Shown in pieces: positions 33,905 through 42,562 of a stretch of 64,000 bases of DNA (its first letter is position 1; every line of letters begins with the position of its first letter). Under the pieces are notes generated by a model. That model made no database searches, was not told where the DNA came from, and was given only the letters and a program-made list of their open reading frames with translations. Origin of the DNA: Streptosporangium violaceochromogenes (GTDB taxonomy: Bacteria; Actinomycetota; Actinomycetes; Streptosporangiales; Streptosporangiaceae). The stretch is from the NCBI RefSeq assembly GCF_014654615.1, contig NZ_BNBB01000014.1, positions 1-64,000 of the forward strand, in the 5' to 3' direction. A program made the translations under genes and the position numbers.

Positions 33905-33957
33905 AACATGCGTACGGCTCGCATACAGCATGTTGGGCGATAAAAGCTGACGTCAGC
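33905..33957 (-). promoter_or_regulatory. palindromic sites upstream of the CHAP gene
   Basis: AACATGC...GCATGTT (33905-33911/33928-33934) and the perfect 12-bp palindrome GCTGACGTCAGC (33946-33957) in the 347-bp interval between the CHAP start and the kinase stop; no gene is seen in this interval. Confidence 0.45.
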
Positions 33958-34042
33958 GCCGTTTGTGTGACTTTTCGGGCTGAATCTCTTTACGGGGAGG
34001 ATCTCCTAAATGTCACCATCGGGTGAGGTTTGAGGGTCGCCC

Positions 34043-36208
34043 TTACGGGAGGTCCTGCCGCGGGACGTCGGCGGCGGGCGACGCGCCACCGGTGGACGGC
34101 CCCGGGGACGCCGGGGGCCTGGAAGGCGCCGGGGACGCAGAAGGCACCGGGGACGCCGAGGGGGAGGCGGAGGGCGAGGAGGGGGCCGAGGAGGGGGCCG
34201 AGGAGGGCGTCGGCCCGGACTCCGGGGCGCAGGCGGGCAGGGGAAGCCGCACCTCGCGCGAGTGTGTCCCGCCGCCCGGGACGGTGGTGATCGTCACGGT
34301 CCGGCGGACATGGTCACCGCACCGGGGCGACGGGCCGAACACACCCGCGACCTCACGGGTGTAGCCGGTGTGGCCGGACAGCACCAGCACCCGCGTCCTG
34401 CCCGGCACGGTCCTGCCGGCGGTCCGCTGGGTGAAGCCCACCCGGACCTTCACCGCCGAGGTGTCGGTGGTCCGGACCCGGAAGCGGACGGCGGTGCCGT
34501 CGAAGGAGACGATCTCCAGGCTCTCGACCCCGGGGGCCGGGCACGGGGCGCCCCTGACCTCCACCGTACGGCTCAGCTCTCCGGCGGGGAGGCCGGGCGA
34601 GGTGGAGACCGTGACCCGCCGGTAGAGGGTCTGCCCGCAGGCCGGAGCGGTGAAGGCATGGGGGACGGACCGGGTGTAGGCGCGGGCTCCGGCGAGGGTG
34701 AGGACACGCGGGGGCGTCGCGACCAGCCGGCCGGGATCCTTCCCCTCGGCGAACCCGGCGGTCAGCGTGACCTCCCGGGGGCTGGAGGCGTGCACGGAGA
34801 CCGCGGCCCCGGTCGCGTCGACCCGGGTGATCGCCAGATCGGTGACGGCGTGCGCCGTCGACGACGACGGTGACGGCGACGGGGTCCCGGGCGGGGGCGT
34901 GACCGGGACGGGGGGCGTGGAAGGGGAGGACGGCCGAGGGGAGGGGCGCGCGGGGGTGGACGTGGAGGCCGAGGTCGGGCGGGAGGGGCGGCCGGGGGCG
35001 GTGGTGCCCGAGGAGAGCTCGGGCCGGCCCGCGGTGTTGCGCGGAGGGTTGGCCACGACGACGGCCTTCGGCGGTGGCGGCAGCCGTTCCCCCCTCTCAC
35101 GCGGTGCCGTGTCCCGGGTCGAGGGGGTGATCGGCGGCGGGGTGAAGACCGCGTCCGCGGAGAGCCGGTCGGCCGACCGGCCGGCGGCGATCAGTGCGAG
35201 GGCGACCGCGACGGTGATCACGCCCGCCGAGGCCAGGAGCCGGGGGCCCACCCGGGGGCGGCGCGTCACCCCCGCCCGGCCCGATCGGCCCGCCCCGCCC
35301 GCCCGGCCGAGCAGGCTGCGCGCGATCGAGGTGTTCGCCCTCGGCGCCGGTCGGGCCAGGGGGAACGCCAGCGCCAGCAGCGTGGCCAGCTCGGCCAGGT
35401 GGCGCCGCCCGCGCTGCTCCCACTCGGGCCCGTAGGCGGCCACCGCCGCCGCCTCCAGCTCCGCGACGAACGCCCCGGCCGTCGGCGGCCGGTACACCGC
35501 GCCCTTGGCCATGCCCCGGGCCACCAGCCCCCGCATCGGGGCCGGCACCGCCTCCAGCGGGATCGGCGCCGTCCGGTGCCGGTGCATCAGTGCGGCGGGG
35601 TGGTCGGCCCGGTACGGCCGGCGCCCGGTGAGGCACTCGAAGAACACGCATGTGGCCGCGTAGACGTCGCTCGCCGGGGTGGCCGGGCCTCCGGCCCACT
35701 GCTCGGGCGCCATGTAGGACGGGGTGCCCGCCGGCACGTCCGGCTCGCCGATGTGGGCGGCGACGCCGAAGTCCGTCAGTTTGCTGCCGCCGTCGGCCTG
35801 GATCAGCACGTTCTCCGGCTTGTAATCGCGGTGGACGATCCCGGCGGAGTGCGCGAACGCGAGGCCCAGCAGCGACCCCTTGAGCACCACCAGGGCCGCC
35901 TCGGGGCCGGTGCCGCCGTGTGCGGTGAGAATCTTCCTGAGGGCGACCCCGTCCACCAGCTCCATGACGATCGCGGCCTCGGTCGCGTCCTCGTAGTACT
36001 CGTAGAAGCGGACCACGTTCGGGTCGGCGAGTTCCACCATGACGCGCGCCTCCTCACGGAAGCGCAGCAGGAAACGGCGATCGCCCCGCAGGGAGGCGTT
36101 CAGGTATTTGATCGCCACGTAGGCGCCTGTCGCCGCGTAGGTGGCCAGCACCACCCGGCCGCCGCCTCCCGTGCCGAGTTCCCGAACCTCGTGGTACCCC
36201 GGAACCAT
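34043..36208 (-). CDS. transmembrane Ser/Thr protein kinase (PknB-like) with duplicated extracytoplasmic domain
   Basis: 721 residues from ATG 36208, chosen for its GGAGGGGGA site; GTG 36271 is the upstream alternative. Hanks-type kinase: glycine loop LGTGGGGRVV (11-20), Lys34 in VAIKYL, HRD at 126-128 (HRDYKPEN with Tyr in place of the usual Leu), DFG 146-148, and GTPSYMAPEQW. TM helix about 324-342. Outside are a Pro/Thr linker and two homologous ~98-residue units (458-556 and 564-660), each with Cys at the same relative places (524/556 and 630/660), then a Ser/Pro tail. The outer units are not PASTA domains and were not recognised. Confidence 0.92.
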   Translation of the reverse strand: MVPGYHEVRELGTGGGGRVVLATYAATGAYVAIKYLNASLRGDRRFLLRFREEARVMVELADPNVVRFYEYYEDATEAAIVMELVDGVALRKILTAHGGTGPEAALVVLKGSLLGLAFAHSAGIVHRDYKPENVLIQADGGSKLTDFGVAAHIGEPDVPAGTPSYMAPEQWAGGPATPASDVYAATCVFFECLTGRRPYRADHPAALMHRHRTAPIPLEAVPAPMRGLVARGMAKGAVYRPPTAGAFVAELEAAAVAAYGPEWEQRGRRHLAELATLLALAFPLARPAPRANTSIARSLLGRAGGAGRSGRAGVTRRPRVGPRLLASAGVITVAVALALIAAGRSADRLSADAVFTPPPITPSTRDTAPRERGERLPPPPKAVVVANPPRNTAGRPELSSGTTAPGRPSRPTSASTSTPARPSPRPSSPSTPPVPVTPPPGTPSPSPSSSTAHAVTDLAITRVDATGAAVSVHASSPREVTLTAGFAEGKDPGRLVATPPRVLTLAGARAYTRSVPHAFTAPACGQTLYRRVTVSTSPGLPAGELSRTVEVRGAPCPAPGVESLEIVSFDGTAVRFRVRTTDTSAVKVRVGFTQRTAGRTVPGRTRVLVLSGHTGYTREVAGVFGPSPRCGDHVRRTVTITTVPGGGTHSREVRLPLPACAPESGPTPSSAPSSAPSSPSASPSASPVPSASPAPSRPPASPGPSTGGASPAADVPRQDLP

Positions 36209-36322
36209 CTGACGTCCCCCTCCGAGCGCCGTCGCTTGTTCGACGGTCTCACCCCGGAGGGGGGTTGTCACGGCCCTCGGATTTCCCTGAAAAGTCAGCT
36301 AAATACATCTAGAGCGGCTTTC

Positions 36323-36365
36323 CAGGTGACATGTACTCGCGGCGAAGGGACGGACATGTCACCTG
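36323..36365 (+). promoter_or_regulatory. perfect inverted repeat enclosing the Shine-Dalgarno and start codon of the downstream hydrolase
   Basis: CAGGTGACATGT (36323-36334) and ACATGTCACCTG (36354-36365) are perfect complements. The 19-nt loop holds the GAAGGGA ribosome site, and the right arm contains ATG 36356-36358. The RNA hairpin would mask the start codon; as DNA it could be a dimeric-regulator site between divergent genes. Confidence 0.65.
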
Positions 36366-37648
36366 AAAAACCCTGCCGGTACTGTTTTCCGGTGACCGTT
36401 CTGCTGCCCGGTGTCGCTCTCACCGACCATGTCTTCACCGTCCCCCTCGACCACGCCGATCCCGGCGGCGCGACGATCGAGGTCTTCGCCCGCGAGGCGG
36501 TGGACCCGGCCAAGCGCGACCGGGACCTGCCCTGGCTGCTGTTCTTCCAAGGGGGCCCGGGCAACAAGTCGCCGAGGCCGAGAGCGGCCGACGGGTGGCT
36601 GGGGCACGCGCTGAAGACCCATCGGGTGCTCCTGCTCGACCAGCGGGGCACCGGCCGCAGCACCCCCGTCACCGCCAGGACGCTGACGGGCACGGACGCC
36701 GAGATCGCCGCCCGCCTCACGCACTTCCGCGCCGACGCGATCGTGGCCGACGCCGAGCTGATCCGGCGCGAACTCCTCGGCGACCGGCCGTGGGAGACCC
36801 TGGGCCAGAGTTACGGCGGCTTCATCACGCTCACCTATCTGTCCCGCGCCCCCGAGGGGCTCAGGGCCTGCTACATCACCGGCGGCCTGCCGGGGCTCGA
36901 CGCGACCGCCGACGACGTCTACTCCCGCACCTATCCCCGGGTCCGCGCCAAGGTGAATCGCTTCTTCGCCCGCTACCCCTCCGACTCCGCCAGGCTGAAC
37001 GAGATCGCCGCCCACCTGCGCGGGGAGGAGGTCCGGCTGCCGGACGGCGACCCGCTGACCGTGCGCCGCCTGCAGACCATGGGCCTGTGCCTGGGGATGA
37101 GCGACGGGGCCGACTATCTGCACTGGGTTCTCGACGAGGCGTGGACCGGCGGGAAGCTCTCCGACCTGTTCCTCTACGAGACCATGATGGCCACCGGCTT
37201 CGTCGGCAACCCGCTCTACGCGGTGCTGCACGAGCCGATCTACGCCCAGGGGACCGCCACGGCGTGGTCGGCGCACCGGCTGCTGCCCCCGGAGTTCGCC
37301 GAGGACGCCACACCGCTGCTTCCCGTCGGGGAGATGATCTACCCCTGGATGTTCGACGAGATCGCGGCCCTGCGTCCCTTCAAGGGGGCCGCCGAGATCC
37401 TGGCCGCCGACCCCGCCTGGCCCCGCCTCTACGACCCGGTACGGCTGGCCGCCAACGAGGTCCCGGTGGCCGCCGCCGTCTACTACGACGACATGTACGT
37501 CGACGAGGGCCTGTCCGTGCGGACCGCCCGCTCGATCGGGAACGTCCGGACCTGGGTGACCAACGAGTGGGAGCACGACGGCGTCCGCGTCGGCGGCGAC
37601 CGGGTCCTCGGACGCCTGATGGACATGGTCGCCGGCGTCCACGGCTGA
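36356..37648 (+). CDS. proline iminopeptidase-family alpha/beta-hydrolase
   Basis: 430 residues. PIP/tricorn-cofactor-type S33 hydrolase: oxyanion LLFFQGGPGNKSPR, LLLDQRGTGRSTP, nucleophile Ser152 in LGQSYGGFITLTYL; the probable Asp is in YYDDMYVDEG and His in NEWEHDGVR near the C-terminus. It removes N-terminal proline or related residues from peptides; cytosolic, no signal peptide. ATG 36356 has AAGGGA upstream, while GTG 36392 matches the usual family N-terminus but lacks a ribosome site. Divergent from the kinase. Confidence 0.9.
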   Translation: MSPEKPCRYCFPVTVLLPGVALTDHVFTVPLDHADPGGATIEVFAREAVDPAKRDRDLPWLLFFQGGPGNKSPRPRAADGWLGHALKTHRVLLLDQRGTGRSTPVTARTLTGTDAEIAARLTHFRADAIVADAELIRRELLGDRPWETLGQSYGGFITLTYLSRAPEGLRACYITGGLPGLDATADDVYSRTYPRVRAKVNRFFARYPSDSARLNEIAAHLRGEEVRLPDGDPLTVRRLQTMGLCLGMSDGADYLHWVLDEAWTGGKLSDLFLYETMMATGFVGNPLYAVLHEPIYAQGTATAWSAHRLLPPEFAEDATPLLPVGEMIYPWMFDEIAALRPFKGAAEILAADPAWPRLYDPVRLAANEVPVAAAVYYDDMYVDEGLSVRTARSIGNVRTWVTNEWEHDGVRVGGDRVLGRLMDMVAGVHG

Positions 37649-37652
37649 GACC

Positions 37653-37689
37653 GCGGTCGTGCCGGCCCCACGGCGGGGCCGGTGACCGC
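37653..37689. terminator. bidirectional terminator between hydrolase and TrmB-like gene
   Basis: Nested stem: GCGGTC/GACCGC (37653-37658/37684-37689) outside CCGGCCCC/GGGGCCGG (37662-37669/37675-37682). Confidence 0.75.
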
Positions 37690-37698
37690 CCGGCGCTT

Positions 37699-38550
37699 TC
37701 AGGGGGCGGGCATCCTCGTGGCGCGGAGCAGGGCGGCCGGGTGACCGTGGCCGGCGCGCAGGCGCGCGAGGTCCGGATCGCCGCTCCAGATCTCGCGCAG
37801 CGTCTCGTGCCCGACCCGGTCGGCGACGACCTGCGAGGTGATGTCGTTCCTGACGTACTCCACCGCCATCAGGACCACGGCCGGATCCTCGGTGTAGACG
37901 CCCCAGGCGGCGCCCCCCGCGAAACCGCCGATCAGAACCTCGCTCCTGTCGCCCGCGACGACCAGGAGACGGCATCCCAGGCTCCCGGCGACCGCCTCGG
38001 GGGCGGGGAAGCGATGCTCGTACAGGTGCCCGACCAGGGCGGGGGCGGGCCCGAAGTGCACCACGGACACCTCGACCCCCCGCTCGGCCGCCCGCCCGAG
38101 GAGCGGGGACAGCAGTCTCATCTCCTCCGGCCAGATCGACAGGAACAGGTCGGTGCGGGCCGAGGCCACCACATCCTCGGCCCGGGTGAGCAGCGCGTCG
38201 GCGCCCTTGAGGTTGTGGGTCAGGTAGGAACCGGGCGGCGCCGCGATCGTGGGCAGCGATGACTGCAGGGCCCCGATCGAGTCGTCGAACTCCCTGCGCA
38301 TGCGTTCCAGCAGCGCGCGGGGCGGCAGCGCCAGGTAACCGGTGGCCTCCTCGGCCCCGCGCAGTTCGTAGGCCGCACCCCTGGCGACCAGCTTGCCCAG
38401 CGTCTCGTAGACGGTGCTGCGCGGCACCCCGGAGCGTTTGGCCACCTCGTAGCCGTTGAGCGGCTGTCCGGCCACCACCAGCGTGACATACGCCTTGGCC
38501 TCGTATCCCGACATGCCCAGGCGCTGCAACTGCTCTACCACATCCCGCAT
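37699..38550 (-). CDS. TrmB-family transcriptional regulator
   Basis: 283 residues. The N-terminal winged HTH of the TrmB type (RLGMSGYEAKAYVTLVVAGQ, then YEVAKRSGVPRSTVYETLGK) is followed by a coiled linker and a C-terminal PLD-like effector domain (FLSIWPEEMRLLSPLLGRAA) that in relatives binds sugars. Possible targets are the neighbouring hydrolase and glnII. Leaderless -10 TAGCAT 7 nt before the ATG. Convergent with the hydrolase. Confidence 0.9.
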   Translation of the reverse strand: MRDVVEQLQRLGMSGYEAKAYVTLVVAGQPLNGYEVAKRSGVPRSTVYETLGKLVARGAAYELRGAEEATGYLALPPRALLERMRREFDDSIGALQSSLPTIAAPPGSYLTHNLKGADALLTRAEDVVASARTDLFLSIWPEEMRLLSPLLGRAAERGVEVSVVHFGPAPALVGHLYEHRFPAPEAVAGSLGCRLLVVAGDRSEVLIGGFAGGAAWGVYTEDPAVVLMAVEYVRNDITSQVVADRVGHETLREIWSGDPDLARLRAGHGHPAALLRATRMPAP

Positions 38551-38557
38551 CGGAGTT

Positions 38558-38563
38558 ATGCTA
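38558..38563 (-). promoter_or_regulatory. leaderless -10 box of the TrmB-like gene
   Basis: TAGCAT on the minus strand, 7 nt before ATG 38550. Confidence 0.55.
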
Positions 38564-38645
38564 CGGCGCGCGCCGACGGTTTAGCGTTGTCCTAAAGCAC
38601 GTTATTTGGATCCGTATTAATCGTTTTGGAGTACGGGGCGGGCCG

Positions 38646-39659
38646 TCAGACCTGGCCGGCCTTCTCCAGGGCCGTGCAGCAGGTGTCCACCATGAGGCGG
38701 GTGACCAGGTAGGGGTCGACGTTGGCGTTGGGGCGGCGGTCCTCGATGTAGCCCTTCTTGTCCACCTCGACCTGCCACGGGATGCGGACCGAGGCGCCGC
38801 GGTCGGAGACGCCGTAGCTGAACTCGTTCCAGGGAGCGGTCTCGTGGTGGCCGGTGAGCCGCTCCTCGATGCCGGCGCCGTAGTGCCTGACGTGCTCCGT
38901 GGCGTTCTCGGCGAGGGCCTCGCAGGCGGTGATGATCGGGTCGTAGCCCTCGCGCATGGCCTTGGTGGAGAAGTTCGTGTGCGCGCCGGCGCCGTTCCAG
39001 TCGCCCTTCACCGGCTTGGCGTCGAGCGTGGCGGCGACGTCGAAGTCCTCGGCGACGCGGTAGAGCAGCCAGCGGGCGATCCAGAGCTGGTCGGCGACCT
39101 CGACCGGGCCCGCGGGACCCACCTGGAACTCCCACTGTCCCGGCATGACCTCGGCGTTGATGCCGGAGATCGTCAGGCCGGCGGCGAGGCACAGGTCGAG
39201 GTGCTTCTCGACGACGTCGCGGCCGAAGACCTCGTCGGCGCCGACACCGCAGTAGTAGCCGCCCTGGGGGGCGGGGAACCCGCCGATCGGGAAGCCGAGC
39301 GGGCGGCCCTCCTTGAAGAAGGTGTACTCCTGCTCGATGCCGAACCACGACTCCTGCTCGGCGAACCTCTCGGCCACCTCCGTCAGGGGGGCGCGGGTGT
39401 TGCTGGAGTGCGGGGCCATGTCGGGGGTGAGGACCTCGCACAGCACCAGCACGTCGTCGCCGCCCCGGATCGGGTCCGGGCAGGTGAACACCGGCTTGAG
39501 CACGCGGTCGGAGGAGCCGCCGTCGGCCTGGTTGGTGCTGGATCCGTCGAAACCCCAGAGCGGCAGCGCGGCACCGTCCGCCAGGATCCTGGTCTTCGAA
39601 CGGAGCTTGGCGGTCGGCTGGGTGCCGTCGATCCAGATGTATTCGGCCTTGAAGGTCAT
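38646..39659 (-). CDS. glnII: glutamine synthetase type II (eukaryotic-type)
   Basis: 337 residues, the short GSII length (GSI is about 470). GSII motifs in order: FKAEYIWIDGTQPTAKLRSK, LPLWGFDGSSTNQADGGSSD, metal Glu in FGIEQEYTFFK, GVGADEVFGRDVVEKH, NAEVMPGQWEFQVG and the ATP/substrate loop WNGAGAHTNFSTKAMR. Assimilates ammonium into glutamine. ATG 39659 with AAGGA at 9 nt. The ~100-bp leader carries a GlnR-type operator, so nitrogen limitation should induce it. No adenylylation loop is expected in this class. Confidence 0.96.
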   Translation of the reverse strand: MTFKAEYIWIDGTQPTAKLRSKTRILADGAALPLWGFDGSSTNQADGGSSDRVLKPVFTCPDPIRGGDDVLVLCEVLTPDMAPHSSNTRAPLTEVAERFAEQESWFGIEQEYTFFKEGRPLGFPIGGFPAPQGGYYCGVGADEVFGRDVVEKHLDLCLAAGLTISGINAEVMPGQWEFQVGPAGPVEVADQLWIARWLLYRVAEDFDVAATLDAKPVKGDWNGAGAHTNFSTKAMREGYDPIITACEALAENATEHVRHYGAGIEERLTGHHETAPWNEFSYGVSDRGASVRIPWQVEVDKKGYIEDRRPNANVDPYLVTRLMVDTCCTALEKAGQV

Positions 39660-39716
39660 CGGCGGAGTCCTTGGGGAGGGAATGGGGTTGCTGCCCACAA
39701 AGACTTGCAAATCGCG

Positions 39717-39754
39717 GTTTCGCATCTGTTGCCCGAATGTGAACGGGATGTTAC
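39717..39754 (-). promoter_or_regulatory. GlnR-type operator with four half sites at 11-bp period
   Basis: Read on the minus strand: GTAAC (39754-39750), TTCAC (39743-39739), GCAAC (39732-39728), GAAAC (39721-39717), each separated by exactly 6 nt. This is the a-b/a-b pattern of actinomycete GlnR boxes (GTnAC-n6-GaAAC). Confidence 0.78.
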
Positions 39755-39859
39755 TCAATCCCGTGCGTCCAGGCCGAGAGCGCGGGGAGGGGCACGCCCG
39801 GGAGGACTCGCATGAGTCCGCGCGGGACGCCGGGAACCCGGTCGTGCGCGACGGCGCTC

Positions 39860-39907
39860 CGTTCGGCGGGGCCGGCCACCCCACGTTCGGCGGGGCCGGC
39901 CACCCCA
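39860..39907. repeat. 24-bp perfect tandem duplication
   Basis: 39860-39883 is repeated exactly at 39884-39907 in the glnII/chitosanase intergenic region. Confidence 0.9.
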
Positions 39908-40046
39908 CGGGGGAGATCGTTTTTGGTGAACGGAGGAAAGGGGGTTGACTGGGCGGGCGTGCCGAGGGCCGGGGTCCGGCGCGGAGGTCCCCCGGCGGAC
40001 GGACGGCCTTCGCCCGCGACCGATCCCCCGTCCCCCGGAGAGACAC

Positions 40047-40982
40047 GTGCCAGCCTCCTTCCCCCGGCGTCTCCGCCGCCTGCCGGATCTCGCCCTCACC
40101 TCGGTCCTCACGACGGCGCTCGTCGCGGCCCCCGCCTGTGCTCCGGCGCCGGCCGTCTCCGGGGACCCGGTGCGGGCGACAGGCCGGCCGGCTCCCGCCT
40201 CCTCGGCCCCGGCTCCCGTCTCCCCGACCCCCGCTTCCCCGGCCACGACGGCGGAGGCGCGGGCCACTCCGGCGCCCGGTCTCGACGACCCGGTCAAGAA
40301 GGAGATCGCGATGAGGCTGGTCTCCAGCGCGGAGAACTCCTCCCTCGACTGGAGGGCGCAGTACGGATACATCGAGGACATCGAGGACGGGCGCGGCTAC
40401 ACGGCCGGGATCATCGGCTTCTGCTCCGGAACCGGCGACATGCTGGACCTCGTCGAGCTCTACACCCGGCGCAGGCCCGGCAACGTGCTCGCCCGCTACC
40501 TTCCCGCCCTGCGCGCGGTCAACGGCGGCGACTCGCACGCGGGCCTGGGCCGCGGTTACACCAGGGCCTGGGCCGCGGCGGCCGGGGACGACGCCTTCAG
40601 GAAGGCGCAGGACGACGAGCGGGACCGGGTCTACTTCGACCCGGCGGTGAGCCGGGCCAGGAAGGACGGCCTGCGCGCCCTGGGGCAGTTCGTCTACTAC
40701 GACGCCCTCGTCATGCACGGCGACGGGGACGACCCGCTCGGCTTCGGCGCGATCCGCGCGAACGCCCTGAGCAGGGCCGTCCCTCCGTCGCGGGGCGGCG
40801 ACGAGGTCACCTATCTGCACGCCTTCCTCGACGCGCGCAGGGCCGCGATGCGGGCGGAGTCGGCGCACGAGGAGACCGACCGGATCGACACCGGGCAGCG
40901 GCTCTTCCTGAAGGCGGGCAACCTCGACCTCGACCCTCCGTTGTCCTGGAAGGTCTACGGAGACTCCTACGCCATCGGGTAG
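40047..40982 (+). CDS. secreted GH46 chitosanase
   Basis: 311 residues from GTG 40047 (GGAG 6 nt upstream). Signal peptide about 1-30 (LTSVLTTALVAAPACAPAP, with a possible lipobox at Cys31), a Pro/Ala/Thr linker to about 78, then the GH46 domain. The catalytic acid Glu96 is in SSAENSSLDW and the base Asp114 in DIEDGRGYTAGIIGF, the same 18-residue spacing as in characterised Streptomyces chitosanase. It cleaves GlcN-GlcN bonds extracellularly. Divergent from glnII; the shared region carries the GlnR sites. Confidence 0.94.
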   Translation: MPASFPRRLRRLPDLALTSVLTTALVAAPACAPAPAVSGDPVRATGRPAPASSAPAPVSPTPASPATTAEARATPAPGLDDPVKKEIAMRLVSSAENSSLDWRAQYGYIEDIEDGRGYTAGIIGFCSGTGDMLDLVELYTRRRPGNVLARYLPALRAVNGGDSHAGLGRGYTRAWAAAAGDDAFRKAQDDERDRVYFDPAVSRARKDGLRALGQFVYYDALVMHGDGDDPLGFGAIRANALSRAVPPSRGGDEVTYLHAFLDARRAAMRAESAHEETDRIDTGQRLFLKAGNLDLDPPLSWKVYGDSYAIG

Positions 40983-41093
40983 GCGGCTCCGCCGGCGCGT
41001 GGGCCGGTCCCCAGGGGCCGCTCCGAGGGGGGCCTCCCGCCGGGCCGTGCCCGGACGGGGCGGCGGGCCGTGCGCCCTGTGCCGGACGGGCCG

Positions 41094-41786
41094 TCACGTC
41101 CGCCGGTCGCCGCGCTCGCCGGTCGCCAGGCCGTCGAACAGGATCGTGATGTAGTGCTCGGCGAGGCCTGCGGTGTCCAGCCGGCCGCCGGGCCGGAACC
41201 AGCGGACCGTGACCCAGATGGTGTCGCGGATCATGCGGTAGGTGAGCTTGGGATCCACGTCGGGCCGGAGCATGCCGTTCGCCTGGCCGAGCTTGATCTG
41301 CTCGATCCACATGCGCTCGACCTCCTCCTCGACCTTGACCAGATAGTCGAAGCGGTCGCCGGGCAGGGAGCGCAGATAGTTCCAGTCGTTCTGCATGACG
41401 GTGATCGCCGCGCGATGGGGTTCGAGGGTGCCGAACCCGATGCGCACCATCTCCGAGAGGGTCTCGCGGGGGTCGCGGGCCTCCACCAGCACGGAGCGGT
41501 AGCGGCCGACGAGATCGTCGAGGAAGGTGGTCAGCACCTCGTCGACGATCGTCTCCTTGGAGTCGAAGTGGTGGTACAGGCTGCCGGAGAGGATGCCCGC
41601 CTCCTCGGCGATCTGCCGCACGGTGGTCGCCTGGAAGCCCTTGCGCGCGAAGAGCTCGGCGGCGAGCTTGACGAGATGGTCACGGCGCTCGGAGGCGGAG
41701 GCGGGCGCCGCCGTGCGCCTCGTCGTGCTCTGCCGCCTGACGGGCATGGCCGTACCGGAGTTCTTTCGCGTGTTCACGTCCCCCAT
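41094..41786 (-). CDS. TetR-family regulator
   Basis: 230 residues from ATG 41786 (AAAGG 6 nt upstream); an internal ATG at 41746 lacks a ribosome site. HTH: RRDHLVKLAAELFARKGFQA, then VRQIAEEAGILSGSLYHHF with DSKETIVDEV. The C-terminal domain (WNYLRSLPGDRFDYLVKVE) resembles TetR_C of the KstR2/fatty-acid or steroid-type regulators, but the target is not evident: no catabolic operon is adjacent. Convergent with the chitosanase. Confidence 0.9.
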   Translation of the reverse strand: MGDVNTRKNSGTAMPVRRQSTTRRTAAPASASERRDHLVKLAAELFARKGFQATTVRQIAEEAGILSGSLYHHFDSKETIVDEVLTTFLDDLVGRYRSVLVEARDPRETLSEMVRIGFGTLEPHRAAITVMQNDWNYLRSLPGDRFDYLVKVEEEVERMWIEQIKLGQANGMLRPDVDPKLTYRMIRDTIWVTVRWFRPGGRLDTAGLAEHYITILFDGLATGERGDRRT

Positions 41787-41808
41787 TATGGGCCTTTGCG
41801 CAATCGCT

Positions 41809-41822
41809 TGTTCACGGGAACA
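41809..41822 (-). promoter_or_regulatory. short inverted repeat upstream of tetR
   Basis: TGTTC-ACGG-GAACA, 23 bp before the tetR ATG, flanked by GCTTGTT/AACAAGC half sites; probable autoregulatory operator. Confidence 0.4.
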
Positions 41823-42562
41823 CGACGTCACGCCCGCGTCTTTCCGTTCAAACAAGCACGCACTGACCTCGCCGTTCTGAATGCCCGCGCGGGGTTTACC
41901 CCCGGCGCCGCGACGGCTCCTCCCGGCGGGGTTCACAGCCACCCGAAAGTTTATGAAAGCCGATAACCCTGGGTTTCCGCTCTCACCGGACATCCCGTGG
42001 CGCGTGAAATCCCCGTGGGGGCCGTCAAGACCACCGAATCAGGTGCCGCGGCGCCGGAGTGAGGTATAGGGTCTTCGGGACTTCACCCTCGCCGCACGTC
42101 AGGAGGCCCGGTGAGCGGCACATGCCGGACCCCGGTGCCTTCGGCGGTGAACGCCCGCTCGCCGTCCGCGCTCCCGGGGGACGTTCTCCACCGGAGCCCC
42201 GCGCCCGTCGGCGCACCGCGATATTTCCCGCACCCGGGAAAGGGAACAAGAACCGGTGGGTTCGTGATGTTCGCCGATCCGGCGGGGAAGGCGGAGCGCG
42301 CGGCGACGCGCTTTTCCCGGCCATTGCCCCAACCGGAATGAGTGATCCGCAATCCACGGATGGAACGAGGCGATAATCCCGGAACCATGGCCCCGGCCCG
42401 GCCGGGCCGTCCATTCTTTCCGTCCGAGCCCGCCGTCCGCCCCCTTCCGCGGAAGCGGCGGACTCCGCCGGAACGGTCCGGACGGGCCGGGGAACGGGGA
42501 GTCGCGCCCCGCCTCCCCGGCGACGGCCGCGACCGTGACGGCCGGCCCCGCCGCGGGACGCG
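41823..42562. other. gene-free interval
   Basis: About 740 bp between the tetR promoter and the DUF2252 stop. Open frames here lack ribosome sites and have atypical composition. No RNA gene, convincing repeat or terminator was recognised. Confidence 0.5.

Noticed and set aside
33696..34042. Possible c-di-AMP (ydaO) riboswitch before the CHAP cell-wall hydrolase
   Set aside because: Actinomycete wall-hydrolase genes often carry one, but the conserved ydaO segments were not found on the minus strand here.
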